Positions 1 through 11,800 of a DNA stretch of 64,000 bases are shown here, piece by piece (within the stretch, counting starts at the first letter, position 1; every line of letters begins with the position of its first letter). The notes beneath the pieces were generated by a model. The model was not told where the DNA came from and made no database searches. It saw only the letters and a program-made list of their open reading frames with translations. The translations under genes and the position numbers were made by a program. This DNA comes from Rhododendron vialii (lineage: Eukaryota > Streptophyta > Magnoliopsida > Ericales > Ericaceae): assembly GCF_030253575.1 (NCBI RefSeq), contig NC_080560.1, positions 15,629,001 through 15,693,000 of the forward strand, read 5' to 3'.

Positions 1-206
1 TCTATCTTGCCAGATGTCATTAACTTTTCTTCTCTCTGTCATCTTGAAAATGATGCACTAGATATGTTTGAGAGCAGCAGGTATTTGCCAAATTTACCCT
101 TCCCTTGACCCACACGACAGAGACTACTGTTTTGGAGTACTTTGTTTTCCATTTTTCTTTTGATGCGGTAGACAAGTCTAAGCCAGAGTTTACGAGCCGA
201 ATTCTT
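1..206. other. Intergenic DNA
   Basis: AT-rich plant sequence without a supported reading frame. No gene or repeat boundary is visible before the MITE that starts at about 207. Confidence 0.5.
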
Positions 207-388
207 GACTTTGTTCGTTTTGGGATTTTGAATTTGAATTTATAAGTAATAGTATTGAGATAAATAGAGTAATAATTAAAAATAGAAATTATAATTGGAG
301 AGAGATAGAGAAAAATAAGAGTAATGATTGAAGAGAAATAGAATAATAATTAGAATCTAAAATTCAAAACCCTTAAACGAATGGGGTA
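207..388. mobile_element. MITE, copy 1 of a family also present at 45734
   Basis: The left end reads GACTTTGTTCGTTTTGGG and the reverse complement of the right end reads TACCCCATTCGTTTAAGG, so the ends form an imperfect inverted repeat. The interior (words such as AGTAATGATTGAAGAGAAAT) matches the reverse complement of the interior of the element at 45734-45950 over nearly its whole length. The two are therefore opposite-orientation copies of one short non-autonomous family. No clear target duplication is seen here. Confidence 0.7.
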
Positions 389-639
389 AACACCCGAAGC
401 CACAAATAAATCAACTCCAACGTGCATAACTAGATGAGGTGGTGTTCTACTACTTAATTTTCAGAAAAATAAGTTGATTTCGTCCTTATTTGAATTTTTT
501 TGCATTTGTAATATTTGCGTGAAACTTCTGTGAATTATTAATTATGTAAAAGCGTGTAGCTAAGTAGAAAAGAAATTTTTTGAGAATTAATTAATCAAAA
601 TCTGCTAGCCATGTGGATTTGGATTGAAAAGTGAAATAA

Positions 640-1015
640 TAACTTATTTTTTGTTTTTATTCAAAAAAAAATCGCATTTGTTAGTTTTGCGTCAAAATTT
701 TTTGATTTATTGATTCGTCTAGGCAAATATTATCGGAAAAGTATAAAAAAAAAATTAATCGAAACTCATAATTTTTTTTAAAAATACAATAATAAATAAA
801 TAAAGTTATCTTTTTGACTTATTTTTGTCTTTATTTAAAAAATTATGAATCTTTTTTATTTACTATTGTCTTTTTTTTTTAATTATGAGTTTCTATTAAA
901 AAAATTCACTTTTCCGGTTCCTCTTATCGAAACGAATCAATAAATCACAAAATTTTGACGCAAAACAAACAAATGCACAAAAAATTTAACAAGACAAAAA
1001 TTAAGTCATTCAACT
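640..1015. mobile_element. Foldback element, family F (full copy)
   Basis: The left arm has GCATTTGTTAGTTTTGCGTC followed by TATTGATTCGTCT. The right arm carries the inverse (AATCAATAAATCAC, TTTTGACGCAAAAC, AAATGC). The arms are roughly 150 bp around an A/T-rich centre near 850. The same arm sequence recurs near 11625, 39815, 40235 and in full at 59881-60266. It has no coding capacity. A fragment of one arm (TTTTTTTGCATTTG) also lies at about 497-535. Confidence 0.7.
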
Positions 1016-1840
1016 TTTTAATCCAAACCTAGCTTAAAGATTAGGAGGAGAGAGTTGTGTATTTCTTCCCAATGAGGGAAGGAGAGTGTAATTAATAGCT
1101 GGGGCCAAGCACATCACGTCAGCTACGCTGGCTGGAGCGTGGTGGGTAGCCATAGAAAAAGTGAGGAGGTCAAATATATATAATGGAGTTTTTAAATATT
1201 CATCCTCAGATCTCATGCTACATAAGTATTCATCAAGCACTTTTTGAACAGTTATATTTTCATTCTTTCAGATGGTGAATTACCTATATTACCCTTTTAA
1301 TAAGAAATTCATATGCATGTGTATATTTTCTTCCTAAATTAGTGAGATTATAGTAATTATAGTTACCTAAAATTATGGGATGATTAATTTTCAATTTTTC
1401 AAATCCTTAGTGGATATTATATACTAAACCATTCTCACTTCTTAATTTCATGAATTTTTAAATCTTTAATTTTTGTGAATTTTCGTAAAACATGAATACA
1501 CTGTGATTTATTTAAAAAATATTAATCGAAAAAAGCATGAAAACATGACTAAATTATTCAAAGAAACATGAAAAAACATGAATACAAGATGTTTTTAATC
1601 GACCATAAAAAACATGAATAAATTAATCGATCATGTTTTTCATGAATACACCATGAAAAAAATTGAATACAGATGTTTTATTCATGAAAATACATAAATA
1701 AACGTCAAATACATTAATACACCGTGAAAACAAAATTTGAATCGAAAAACATGGTTTATTCAGGAATGGAAGACTCATCCAACGAAAAATTGGGTTGGAT
1801 TGGTACAAAAAGCACAAGCAGCATCAAGAAGGCCTAATCA
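1016..1840. other. Intergenic DNA with degenerate AAACATGAATA repeats
   Basis: No supported gene. Between about 1485 and 1760 the word AAACATGAATA and its variants recur many times in both orientations, including TGTTTTTCATGAATACACCA. It looks like a decayed short-period repeat. Confidence 0.45.
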
Positions 1841-2054
1841 AAAGCCTTTTAGAGCAAAGCCTTCTTAGTAACATTAGCAACCATCATTCACCAATAAAAT
1901 CTGCAGGACCCTAAAACTGAGGGCCATCCACAACCATCAAGAACAAATCAGCAGCAGCAGCAAGTGGACCAAACAGATTAACCATTCAATAGCATCAATA
2001 TAGAGCCAACACAAAAGCACGTAATACAATACTTGCAACCAATCAAAAGATAAT

Positions 2055-2330
2055 TGCACGTTAGGCCTTCTTTTCTTTTTTTTTTATCCGCACGTTAGGC
2101 CTTCTTGTTGAACTCCAATTTGTACGACGACGCTGGGAGCTTCGACAGCGAATGGGCCGTTGTGTGGCTTGCCTGATTTGTTGGGTCCACCTATATTCTT
2201 CAAGGTCTCTGATAGGGATCGGAACTCTGACTTGGCGGCTGTTGATGGATGGCGGCGACTGTTGGCGGAGGACGTCGGAGGATGAGTGGATCGCCACCCA
2301 CCGAAGGACGTAAGAGGACTAATGAATGGC
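2055..2330 (-). other. Possible coding fragment, unrecognised
   Basis: Two minus-strand frames stay open here while the flanks do not, and the GC content is higher than around it. One frame ends ...VVVQIGVQQEGLTCG-stop at about 2087. Immediately after it lies A9, and the 15-bp word GAAGGCCTAACGTGC occurs on both sides of the A-rich tract. No start codon in good context is seen and I do not recognise the product. It could be a 3' gene fragment or a retro-inserted piece. Confidence 0.25.
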
Positions 2331-2471
2331 GGCGGCTGTTTGTGGAGAGAGAGATGCTTTGTTATATAGAATATCAGCAGATTTTTAGGGAATCCAAAAT
2401 TTTCGGGATTGAATCAACGGAAATTGTGGGATGGGACAGGGATGATTATATTTTGGTCCCCCTTTTTTCGA

Positions 2472-2472
2472 T

Positions 2473-2516
<44 letters not shown>

Positions 2517-2994
2517 CATTCTCCCATGAGGGAGGTCCTTATTTTAGTTAAAAATGAGGACCTCCTCATTTTTTTTTATTTTCCGATCGAATTTCGATAA
2601 TCCGAGCTGCTCAATGTGTTCAGAACATGATTTTAAGGGTACCTGCGAGAAATCGGCAAAAAAAATAACCGGGAAGGGCATGATTTGAGAAATTTTTATT
2701 TGAACCGTTCGATTAAAAAACAAACAAAGCAAAAAAAATAACCGGGAAAGGCATGATTTGAGAAATTTTTATTTGAACCGTTCGATTAAAAAACAAACAA
2801 AAACTGCTTGGATGAAGTCCTTCGCGATCTTTTTTTTTTGCCGATTTCTCGCAAGTATCCTTACAATCACGTTCTGAACACATTGAGCGGCTCGGATCAT
2901 CGAAATTCGATCGAAAAAGGGAGGTCCGCATTTTATTAAAATAATGTGGTCCTTATGGGAGACGGACTCTGTGTGTGTATATATATATATATAT
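2472..2994. mobile_element. Foldback/MITE with about 175-bp arms and an internal 73-bp tandem repeat
   Basis: The left arm starts in (TA)n(CA)nGAGTC and the right arm ends in GACTC(TG)n(TA)n. The arms share CGATCGAATTTCGAT, TGTTCAGAAC, GCGAGAAATCGGCAAAAAAA and the word GAGGTCC as inverted copies. The loop holds two direct copies of a 73-bp unit (ATAACCGGGAAGGGCATGAT at 2665, again at 2738 with one change). It is non-coding. Confidence 0.75.
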
Positions 2995-3394
2995 TATTTA
3001 TTTATATTAGGGGCACTTTTGATATTAAAAATAAAAACAGGAGGAAAACATAAGTGCAAAAAAATGAAGGATGAAAACCTACAATGCATTGAATCCGATG
3101 ACTATTCTTTAAGTCTCCCATATATAATTTGGCTTTAAAGCTTCAATCACTTCAAGCTGCAGAGGCCAGGAGTTATAGCCAGGGCCCACATACGGAGCTC
3201 TATGATGCACCCGTTAGCAATTGCGATGTACGAATTCAACAAATTGTTTCGGCCCGGAAAAAAGTGATTGAACCATTAGAGGGACTCAAGTCCTCTGAGG
3301 CCCCGTTTCAGAACCTTAAATAGGTACTTATTTTTTAATAATGTAATTTTAAATTCAAAAATGATGTGTTTACGCAATACCTCTCTAAAACTCT

Positions 3395-3666
3395 AAAATG
3401 AATAATGAATGTGACGTATTAAATAAAGATTTTGTAATTTATTCACACTTTTTGCGTCTTATGAGAGAATCTACAAGGGATCTATCATATTTTTAGAGAT
3501 TTTGTCTCCAAAATGGGTGTAAGGTCTCCATATTTGGAGAACCAAAGGCAATTTGGAGATCCAAATATCTAAAATGTACAATGGGTCCCTTCTAGATTCT
3601 CTCCTAAGGTGCAAAAGGGGAGAATAAATTACAAAATCTTCCTATAATATGTCACATTCATTTTGG
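3395..3666. mobile_element. MITE-like inverted repeat
   Basis: The left arm AAAATGAATAATGAATGTGA, with the downstream words GATTTTGTAATTTATTC and GAGAGAATCTA, returns inverted on the right (TAGATTCTCTCC, GAATAAATTACAAAATC, TCACATTCATTTT). Arms are about 100 bp with moderate divergence. Confidence 0.65.
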
Positions 3667-3868
3667 GATTTTAGGGATAGGTTAGACATGTTCTAAGCCA
3701 ATATTTTGGTGAACCGGTGCACCAAATTATTTGAGGTGCAGGATCATGGTTAGAGATTTTCTTGTTTTGGGATTTTAGGGATAGGTTAGACATGCTCTAA
3801 GCCAATATTTTGGTGAACCGGTGCACCAAATTATTTGAGGTGCAGGATCATGGTTAGAGATTTTCTTG
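3661..3868. repeat. Tandem duplication, 2 x 104 bp
   Basis: Copies at 3661-3764 and 3765-3868 differ at one visible base (ATGTTCTAAG against ATGCTCTAAG). The unit begins TTTTGGGATTTTAGGGATAG and ends GATTTTCTTG. The near identity implies a recent duplication. Confidence 0.9.
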
Positions 3869-5590
3869 TTTAGAGATTCTCGCATAATCCTCCTGCTGAA
3901 AAAATTGGTATAAAGGAAAGGATACTCTTATCCCCATCCCCATCTAAAAAGAGATATTTTTGAATACCGGATGGGTACCACGTGGCCGTGCCCACGTGGT
4001 GTCCAAACAGCCCACCTGAGATATTTAAAAGTGTGTTGAACGGCCCTTATTGAAATCTTTTCTTTTCTCTTACCCCACCACTCTCTTTACTCTTTCTTTC
4101 TCATCTAAAAAAAAAAAGAGTTCGTTCTAATTTCCAAACCCTATGAATTTCCTGGAAGATCTGGTAGCGTGGCACACGAAGAGAGAGGTTTGAATTTAAT
4201 TTAAATGAATAAGAAAGAGAGAATAATAAATACAGTAAGAATTGTCATTAATTTTGACGCGCCTCCGCGTATGAGTTGCCCTGCGGGGAAGAGAAAGTGC
4301 GCCAAGCCAAGCAGACGCGTCGCCGATAAATGAACTACCGGTCGTAGCCGTTTACTCTAAAAAATACTCGTACTTCAAGGCCCCTTTGTTAACTGCAAAT
4401 AACAAGTTTGCCCATTTTTGCAAATCCCTTGTCATCTCTCAGAGTCTAAAATAACACAGAAAAATGAGAATTTGGGTGCCAAAATCCTCTCAAATTTGGC
4501 AAATGCCACCAAAATTCTCTCAAATTTTGGCAAGTGCCAATTCCTTTGCCATATATGGCAAAATTGCCATTTTTAAGTTTTGAGAAAGAGAGAGATTGAA
4601 AGAAATAGCAAAAACATGAGCCCAACACTTTTGCAAATTTGTTTTTTGCAAAATGAAACTACTCATTGCCCAAAAATAAAAATAACTACGGCAAAATAAT
4701 ATTCATGGGTGTGGATGCCTTAACTAGTTTCACTTCTAAGTTCTAATGAGTTTCAATAACTAGAATTCTAACCGCTCCATAATTTAATTAGTTATTATTA
4801 TTATACCAGTCCCAAAAATCTATTCATTATCAAGAGTTATATAATTTTAGGATCAATGATAAAAAAATTGTGTATATATTCTTAATATTTGGTGCTAACT
4901 TAAAAAACTACTCCAATTAAGATCTTTTACAAAAGTCTTCCAATTACGCACAACAATATTTTTTGTTTCAAAAATTTCACAATTTCCTTCTGTTACTAAA
5001 ATTTGAAGGCGGAGAGAGTTAAATTTTTTTCGTTAAAGAAATTTAATTATTCTATCTAACAACTTGCTTCTTTATAGCATCTTTAGTCCTTGTATTTTTC
5101 AATAACTTAGTACTGAAATTTGTGTAAAACCTAAACTTCACAACAATCTTTGCTTCAAACTTTGATCAATTTGAGTTTTCCTTAAATCAATAGAAACTCA
5201 AATTTTTACAAGGCCATTTTCTCTCTCTCAAATTTAGATTTATATTATCAACGAATTATTGTCTAAATTTATGCTAAGATTTAAATTTACTAAATGAAGT
5301 TTTACTCAAATTGAGTAAAGACCAAAGATATGCTGCTTGGAGGACAAACCCTACCCTTTTAAACTGACACTTAGAGAAAAATTAATAATGTTAGGGACAC
5401 AATACTCTAACACAACATCAATCACACCCGCCCACATGGTGCAAAATTGGTGGTTGCGAGGTAGTTTCAAAGTTGTTCTTCTATTATTCATCCAATGTTA
5501 TTCAAGCGGATGTGGTTGGCGTTGCGGTGAACTATTGTGTCCATTGTATTATTGGATAAAAAAAATATTCATTGTTCCAATGAATTTTAT
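3869..5590. other. Intergenic DNA
   Basis: No supported gene. An 18-bp perfect palindrome TTTGCCATATATGGCAAA lies at 4545-4562 amid repeated CTCTCAAATTT(T)GGCAA words. The rest is AT-rich sequence upstream of the EF-hand gene. Confidence 0.45.
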
Positions 5591-5611
5591 TAAGGAAAAT
5601 TTTAAAATCAG

Positions 5612-5725
5612 CTCATTAGGCTGACGATAGTAGGTGTGTAAATGTGTATTAAAGGATGTAAAAAGTGCACAAAAATACATATTTTTCTTATATTTTAGTG
5701 TGTTTATCGTCAGCCCAGTGGGCTG
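5612..5725. repeat. Small inverted repeat upstream of the EF-hand gene
   Basis: GGCTGACGATA at about 5619 pairs with TATCGTCAGCC at about 5705, then GTGGGCTGACAATAG. It could be a small MITE or its relic. It lies about 220 bp upstream of the start codon. Confidence 0.45.
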
Positions 5726-5912
5726 ACAATAGAAAGACCGTTTTATTAAAGTCTATAAAAATTTGTTGAAATTTCCCACAAAGATGGCAGTTTCGTCATT
5801 TTCACAGAAGTCGAAATCCACCGTTATGTTCAGCGTAATCTTCTATATTAAAGGAATTTTTTTCTTCCAATCCAGAAGAGAATTCCCCTTTCCAGTTTCG
5901 ACGATCAAAACC

Positions 5913-5936
5913 CTCTCTCTCTCTCTCTCTCTCTCT
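5913..5936 (+). repeat. (CT)n microsatellite in the 5' leader
   Basis: A (CT)12-like run ends about 10 bp before the ATG at 5947. CT-rich leaders near plant start sites are common. A second (TC)n run at 6436-6461 lies just inside the first intron. Confidence 0.8.
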
Positions 5937-5946
5937 GAAAACAAAA

Positions 5947-6430
5947 ATGTCTGGATATCCCTATAACAACCCACCACAAGGCTACGGTTACGGCGGCCCC
6001 CCGCCGTCCCAGCAACCCTACTCCTCCGCCCCATACGGCGCCCCACAACCACCCCCACCCACCCAAAACCCCTACGCACCCCCACCGTCATCCACCCCCT
6101 ACGCCGCCCCATCCGCCCCCTACGCCCCCTCAGGACCCAAGCCCCCAAAGGACAAGCCCTACGGCGGCTCCCCCGCCGCAGGGTACCCTGCGCAGGCGCA
6201 GCCGTCCTACGGGAGCAGCAGCCCCTTCGCCTCGCTGGTGCCGTCAGCGTTCCCCCCCGGCACGGACCCGAGCATCATGGCGTGCTTCCAGATTGCGGAC
6301 CGGGACGGGAGCGGATTGATCGACGACAAGGAGTTGCAGGGGGCCTTGTCGTCTTATAACCAGAGTTTTAGCCTCAGGACTGTTCATCTCCTCATGTATC
6401 TTTTTACCAACTCCAATAGCAGAAAAATTG

Positions 6431-6461
<31 letters not shown>

Positions 6462-9400
6462 ACGTTTATTTATGTTGTCTACCCAGTCCCTACGGGTTTT
6501 GCCCCTGCTCTAGTTGGGCCCGCTCTGCTAGTGGATGGTGGGATTGCTCCAAAGTAGGGGTGCAAACGAGCCGAGCCAAGCTCTACAGTGTTCGAGCTCG
6601 GCTCTTTTGTTGAACGAGCCTAAAACTCGACCTCCTTAATGAGCCGAGCCTAAAAGTCTAAAACTGTCAAGCCTTGACAAGCCGAGCCACAAGTTGCTCT
6701 CGAGCAACTCAGTTCGTTTGCACCTCTAGTTCCAAGATTAGTTGAGATGCGTGTTGCCTGGACACTTGAGTTAGTGAGTTATCAAAAAAATTTATATATG
6801 TAATCTACATACATACCAGTATAGATGGTTATGATATTAGTCACATATGCGCATGTGTGAGCACGAGAGGATGCGGGTTCGTAAGCATAAAAGAGAAGTC
6901 TGAAAATATCTGGAACTACTAAAATTTGCAAGAGCGAAGATTGAGAGCAGGAGCAAAATGTTTTACTGAAGGATTATCCAATTATGTGACTTAGGTTATG
7001 ATTAGGACTTTAAATCAGTCAACCTATTCTTTATGTAAGCAAATCATGCTTGAAGGTTGTTAAGTTGTCGAACCGAATTTGAATTGTCTAGTGCTTGACT
7101 TGGTATGGTTATGTTGCTCAGGAGATCATGTTAATCGAGCTCGGTTATGATGAGCTCAATTGAAGCTCGTTTGGATTCAAAAGGATTAGTTAACAATCGA
7201 GATTGAATATGATTTTGAAGCTCATTTAGTGTTCAAACTAAGCTTGAAAACCTACCAATTGGCTGAACCCAACTCAATTTACAGCCCTATATATGGTCTA
7301 TGAAGTCATTGGATTTTGTAATTAGCAGTTCACAGTGGAGATCTTGGTTATAGGAGAGCGTCAAATAGCAGGTAAGAGCTGGTAATTATGTCTGTGTGTG
7401 GACTGAGTATGTTAGTGGCAAAACTCATGAGTATTTGCTAATTTTTGCTAGTTGGGAGCAAGAAAGGGAAGGGGAAAGAGCTAAGAGTGGTAATCGGGAA
7501 ACTCTGCACCCGTGTAGGGTAGATGTACGTGGTAACTTCTTCTTATGTTTTTTGGGTCACGGCTATGAAGAGCAACAAGACAGAAAACGAGACAGCTGAA
7601 AGAAAAGGAGTCACCCAATCCCTGAGGAAGGGAAGGATCCCACAAGTAGCTCCTTCGTAGGCTTCAAAATAGTGTAGGGCCAAATTGGAAGAAGGCAACC
7701 CCTTTGTTTTGCTGAATTGGCCTCCTGATTCGCTGCCTAGTTGGGTGTTCTTGGAACATGCAGCACTGAAGCTTTGCTCAAACGATTGGCCAGCTGCCGG
7801 GACATCCTTTACATAAACCTTGAGTTTGCCAAGAAGCGCTGCATCTGTGAAGAGAATTGACCTCAATATGGAATCAAAGCCGAGGCTTCACCAATTTAGG
7901 GGAAGATCCTTGATAATTTCTAAACAGAATGCCTGAGATCCCCTGCTTGAGCTCAGAGTTGATGTTAAAGACAGCAAATTTACTTTAATAAATAGGAAAT
8001 TGAGCTAGAAAGGATCAAGCCATCAGATAAAGCCAGAACATATTTCTGACTCTGCCTGTAAAGCCATTTTTGTTACAAGGGAAGGAGACTAGGTTGTTTC
8101 TTTCAGTTTGATTCTGTGCGAGTCATTTGGCTCGTGGAATATGGATTGGACTATTTCCCTGCAAATACGGTGTTGGGGACCATTTGTGTCGTGCAATGTC
8201 CATAAGTCATCATATGGTCCCGCATTCTTCCTTTGATATAGTAGAAGAAAACTTGCTATCTTAGACTTGGGGAAAATTAATCACTGCAATAATTGTGGCA
8301 TGTTCACGTGGTTCTTTTTACAATGAGGCTGCATTAAAAAGGCATGGGTTGACCCGAATTGGCCTCCCACTTAGCGGATCACTATTCAGATAGCCTATCG
8401 CATTGGACAGTCGGATACCGTGTCAAACACAGTAAGAAGCATGTCCTATTGTTCTTTTAGATTTTGGAACTAGACAATCTTCAGAAACTTAGCAATGCAC
8501 CTTTCCATCTATAAGACATACACGCAGTATATTATTTCTGGAAAAGAAAGTGATTGGGGATACAATGATAGAATCAAGTGTTCATGATCTTAGGTTATGA
8601 AATAGGAGTATACATTTTTAATGTGTATTCATCTTGTTGTGTCTTGCATTTTTTAGGGATTGACGTGTTTGTGTTTGTGCTACTTAGCTGGCGGATAACT
8701 GCTTTTCAATTGGTAGTCAAATACATACCACCTACCTTTGCATTACCATGCATCAGTTCGAATCTATTTCTGTATATATGAAGCACCATGTTTATTGACA
8801 GAATTTATTGTACTTAGTATTTTAGTTATACATAGGAAAATAGTGAGACTTAATATTCCTCATAAGCTATGTTATTTGCATATAATACACCAAGAATAAA
8901 TTGGGTAATAATTGAATTGTCAAGCATACAGGAGATAAAACTCTAGACTATTACAAACCATAATAAGCTTCTACTTAGTTTTCTTATGGTATGGGTATGG
9001 TTTGATTGCAAGGAAGAAACCAATTTTTGCCCTTTTTTTTTTGGAATCATACAAAGAAACCATTTCATTCAATTATTTTGGGGTGCTACCAAAGTATCTT
9101 ATTTTTCAATGCAAGGTTTGGTTTCCTTGTTTTAATGAAAATAACCAATGATAATTGATAAACAAAGACAGCTAATTGTCCAAGTTCTGAATGACTAATT
9201 CCACAGGTTCTTATCAATTGTGTTTGGACAATAACTACTCCGGTTGACTGGTTGACTGGAATTGACTCGATGGAGTTCTTTTGTATAGTCGAAATTTGCA
9301 TTATTGGATGGGGGGCTCGCTAATAATGTATACTTTTGGATAAAGAACACACAAAAAGTGGGCAAAATGCAGTGTAGCACATGATTCATCCTGCTGGAAA

Positions 9401-10527
9401 GTAGGCCCCATTCCTAATGGATGCGCAGTGCTCCCAACATTGCATGATTGGAACTGTCTGGGAAAATTTGTAGGGCAATTTTTTATTTTTTGGACCCAAC
9501 AATAGTTTGACTTGCTACTTGGGTTCTCTTTTTTATTTAGGTTTTTCAAAAACATTTTTGTAAAATTTGCTTTGTGTCATAAGTAGCTAACTGTTTTATT
9601 TCAAGGCAAAAATAAGCATATTGGTGATAGTTTTATGTCTGAATCCCCTTCAGTTTGTCTCTAGTGTTTTCAAGTTACTCGTCTTGTTTATGTGCTTATC
9701 TTTCTTTTCTGGGTGACTGAATGTTGGGAAACAGGGCCAAAGGAATTCACTGCTTTGTATTACAGTCTTCAGAACTGGAGGGTATGTTAAAAGATCTCCA
9801 AAATCTTGTTTTCAGAATGTTTTGTTTATATATCTCCTGATTATCTGAATATACATTTTGTTGTCATAGTCAATCTTTGAGAGATTCGATAGGGACCGCA
9901 GTGGCAGAATTGATACTGGAGAATTGCGGGAGGCGCTGTTGAGCCTAGGATTTGGGGTGTCACCGGTGGTTCTGGAATTGCTGGTCTCTAAGTTTGATAA
10001 AACGGGTGGACAGAACAGGGCCATCGAGTACGACAACTTCATCGAGTGTTGCCTCACTGTCAAGGTATGTTTTTAGTGAACTCAACACCATCATCCTTAT
10101 TGGTGGTGTTTTTATTTTTGGATGGTTTTTGTATCATTGTTGTAATTTTGTCTTTTGACGTGGTCCACGTGGATATCTCATTGACATAAAAAGAGGCAAT
10201 TCTTATGTCCTAAATATATATGGGTACCACATCCAGTTCTTTGAGTTGATACTTGTATATGATATTCATTTGCATGGTGGAGAAATTATTTGTACAACCC
10301 CATGATTTCGTGGGAGGGAAGAGTTGATACATATGTAGAAAAGTACTCATTTAAGTTCATCGGATATACCTCTTCCATTATGGTAGGTATGTGTTTGAGG
10401 GTGAATATTTGATCTTTTGCAGGGATTAACGGAGAAATTTAAGGAGAAGGACGCAATGTATTCAGGATCAGCGACTTTCACATACGAGTCTTTCATGCTT
10501 ACTGTGTTGCCTTTCCTCATCGCGTAG
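5947..10527 (+). CDS. Penta-EF-hand calcium-binding protein (CML49/CML50 type)
   Basis: Ca2+-sensor protein of the plant PEF (ALG-2/peflin-like) group. Exons 5947-6430, 9735-9781, 9870-10064 and 10423-10527 join in frame to 276 aa, all with GT-AG borders. Residues 1-95 are low-complexity Gly/Pro/Tyr/Ser/Ala, as usual for plant CML49/50. EF-hand loops: DRDGSGLIDDKE (about 118-129), DRDRSGRIDTGE (about 184-195) and a weaker loop around DKTGGQNRAIEYD; the helix RTVHLLMYLFTN is typical of the family. The protein ends TVLPFLIA, like recalled Arabidopsis homologues. The start is the first ATG, followed by MSGYP, the family N-terminus. Intron 1 is unusually long (3304 bp) and holds MITE sequence. 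Family assignment is secure; the exact paralogue and partner proteins are not known from sequence. Confidence 0.93.
6555..6728. mobile_element. hAT-like MITE in EF-hand intron 1
   Basis: Ends TAGGGGTGCAAACGAGCCGAG and, inverted, TAGAGGTGCAAACGAACTGAG, a typical hAT terminal sequence. GAGCCGAGCC/GAGCTCGGCTC subterminal repeats fill the 174 bp. The flanking 8-mers (CTCCAAAG and GTTCCAAG) match imperfectly, so the duplication is not proven. Confidence 0.7.
6850..9734. other. Remainder of EF-hand intron 1
   Basis: No conserved gene recognised. About 7080-7290 has GAGCTCG/AAGCTCG words and ends ...CTCAATTTACAGCCCTA, which resembles a hAT-type terminus, but no partner end was found. A 107-codon minus-strand open frame at 7543-7866 has no recognisable domain. 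The rest is AT-rich intron. Confidence 0.4.
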
Positions 10528-11580
10528 GATGTGAAAAATTCGAAGAATGCTATGACCTGTCAAGGACTGCTGGTTTGGGGTTTGATCAATGTAATGCATT
10601 ATAATGTATGTCGTTTAACTTTGAGCACTGGCAATAATTTGTGGGGTTAGCTTTGTACACTACTATGCCAACCCTTCCCCAAACCCCGTGATAGCTGTAT
10701 GGCTCGTGAACTGGGTTTGCCTTTTTTTTTAGCTTGTTTACTAGGTATGTTAACTGGTGTTTGTTTCCCAATTCGCCTCTTGTTTGCTTTCTAAGGCTTC
10801 ATTTTTTGCCATTTTGTACCGTAACACTTTTATTTTTAAGCAGGAAGTCGTATTAGTGTAGCGTTAATTTCTGTACGTTTTGGTTTCGTATTCCGTTCAC
10901 GAGCTTTGTTGTATAGTTCAATCATTATGTTCAAGGCAATCTATCACTATATTGTTGCACCTTGGATACATTCAGGGCATTTTTTTTTCGTGTTTAGGGA
11001 ATTCTATTCCACGCGCGGTTTAGGTTTTGAGGATTATGAATCGCATTTTATTAAAACGACCCAAAATTGTTTGTTTTGTGAGTGGAAGTGGGTGGTTACG
11101 GCTTACGAGGTTATGTGATGTTTGGTCGTGACACAAAATTATGTGACTAGAGGTTATACAAGTGTGTATTTTAAGACCGGGGATGATGGAATGAAGACAG
11201 TGAAATGGAGAGGATCCAACTGTTGACATTGGGTAATTTTTGGGCAGTTGATAATGCTAAAAACAATATTGTTCCTGCCAAAACTAAAAGTGTTTCTTCC
11301 TAAACATTAATTGTAGCTCCTCATAAAATTACTTATTTGTCCTTCTTACATCACTGACTTCTCAACATTATCTTTATTAAGTGAATTACCCCCTAAAGCT
11401 CTTCGGGGGTATTTTATCTTTGTTTTGAGGTTTTCAATTGCTCTGGTGATAAATCTTCGAAGCTTCAACGCTTCCCTTCCTAAGGTTGGCTCACCATTCG
11501 GATCTTTGCTTTATTTTAATCAATCAAATACATGTGGATTGTTTCTCAAAAAAATAAAAAATAAAAATTTGTACATGTGG
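10528..11580. other. 3' region of the EF-hand gene and intergenic DNA
   Basis: Follows the stop at 10527. It probably includes the 3' UTR; no sharp polyadenylation signal was chosen. No further gene seen. Confidence 0.4.
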
Positions 11581-11589
11581 ATTTAAGGG

Positions 11590-11800
11590 CTGGTTTGGCC
11601 TAAAAATAAGCCAAATTAATCTTTGTCTCTATTCAAAAAAATTCCACATTTGTTTTTTTGGAGTCAAATTTTTTTTTTTAGATTATTGGTTCGTGTATAC
11701 AAGAAGAATGTGAAAAAGTAAAAACTATGGAGTATTATAATTTAAAAAAAGTTCATTAAAGACAAAATAATTCAAAAGACTTTTTGGATTATTTTTTATC
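11590..11800. repeat. Family F foldback fragment
   Basis: Contains CCACATTTGTTTTTTTGGAG and GATTATTGGTTCGTG, diverged forms of the family F arm, followed by the GACAAAATAATTC... flank. Only part of the element is recognisable. Confidence 0.45.

Noticed and set aside
5843..6148. Arg/Gly-rich minus-strand frame
   Set aside because: Antisense shadow of the Pro/Tyr/Gly-rich first exon of the EF-hand gene.
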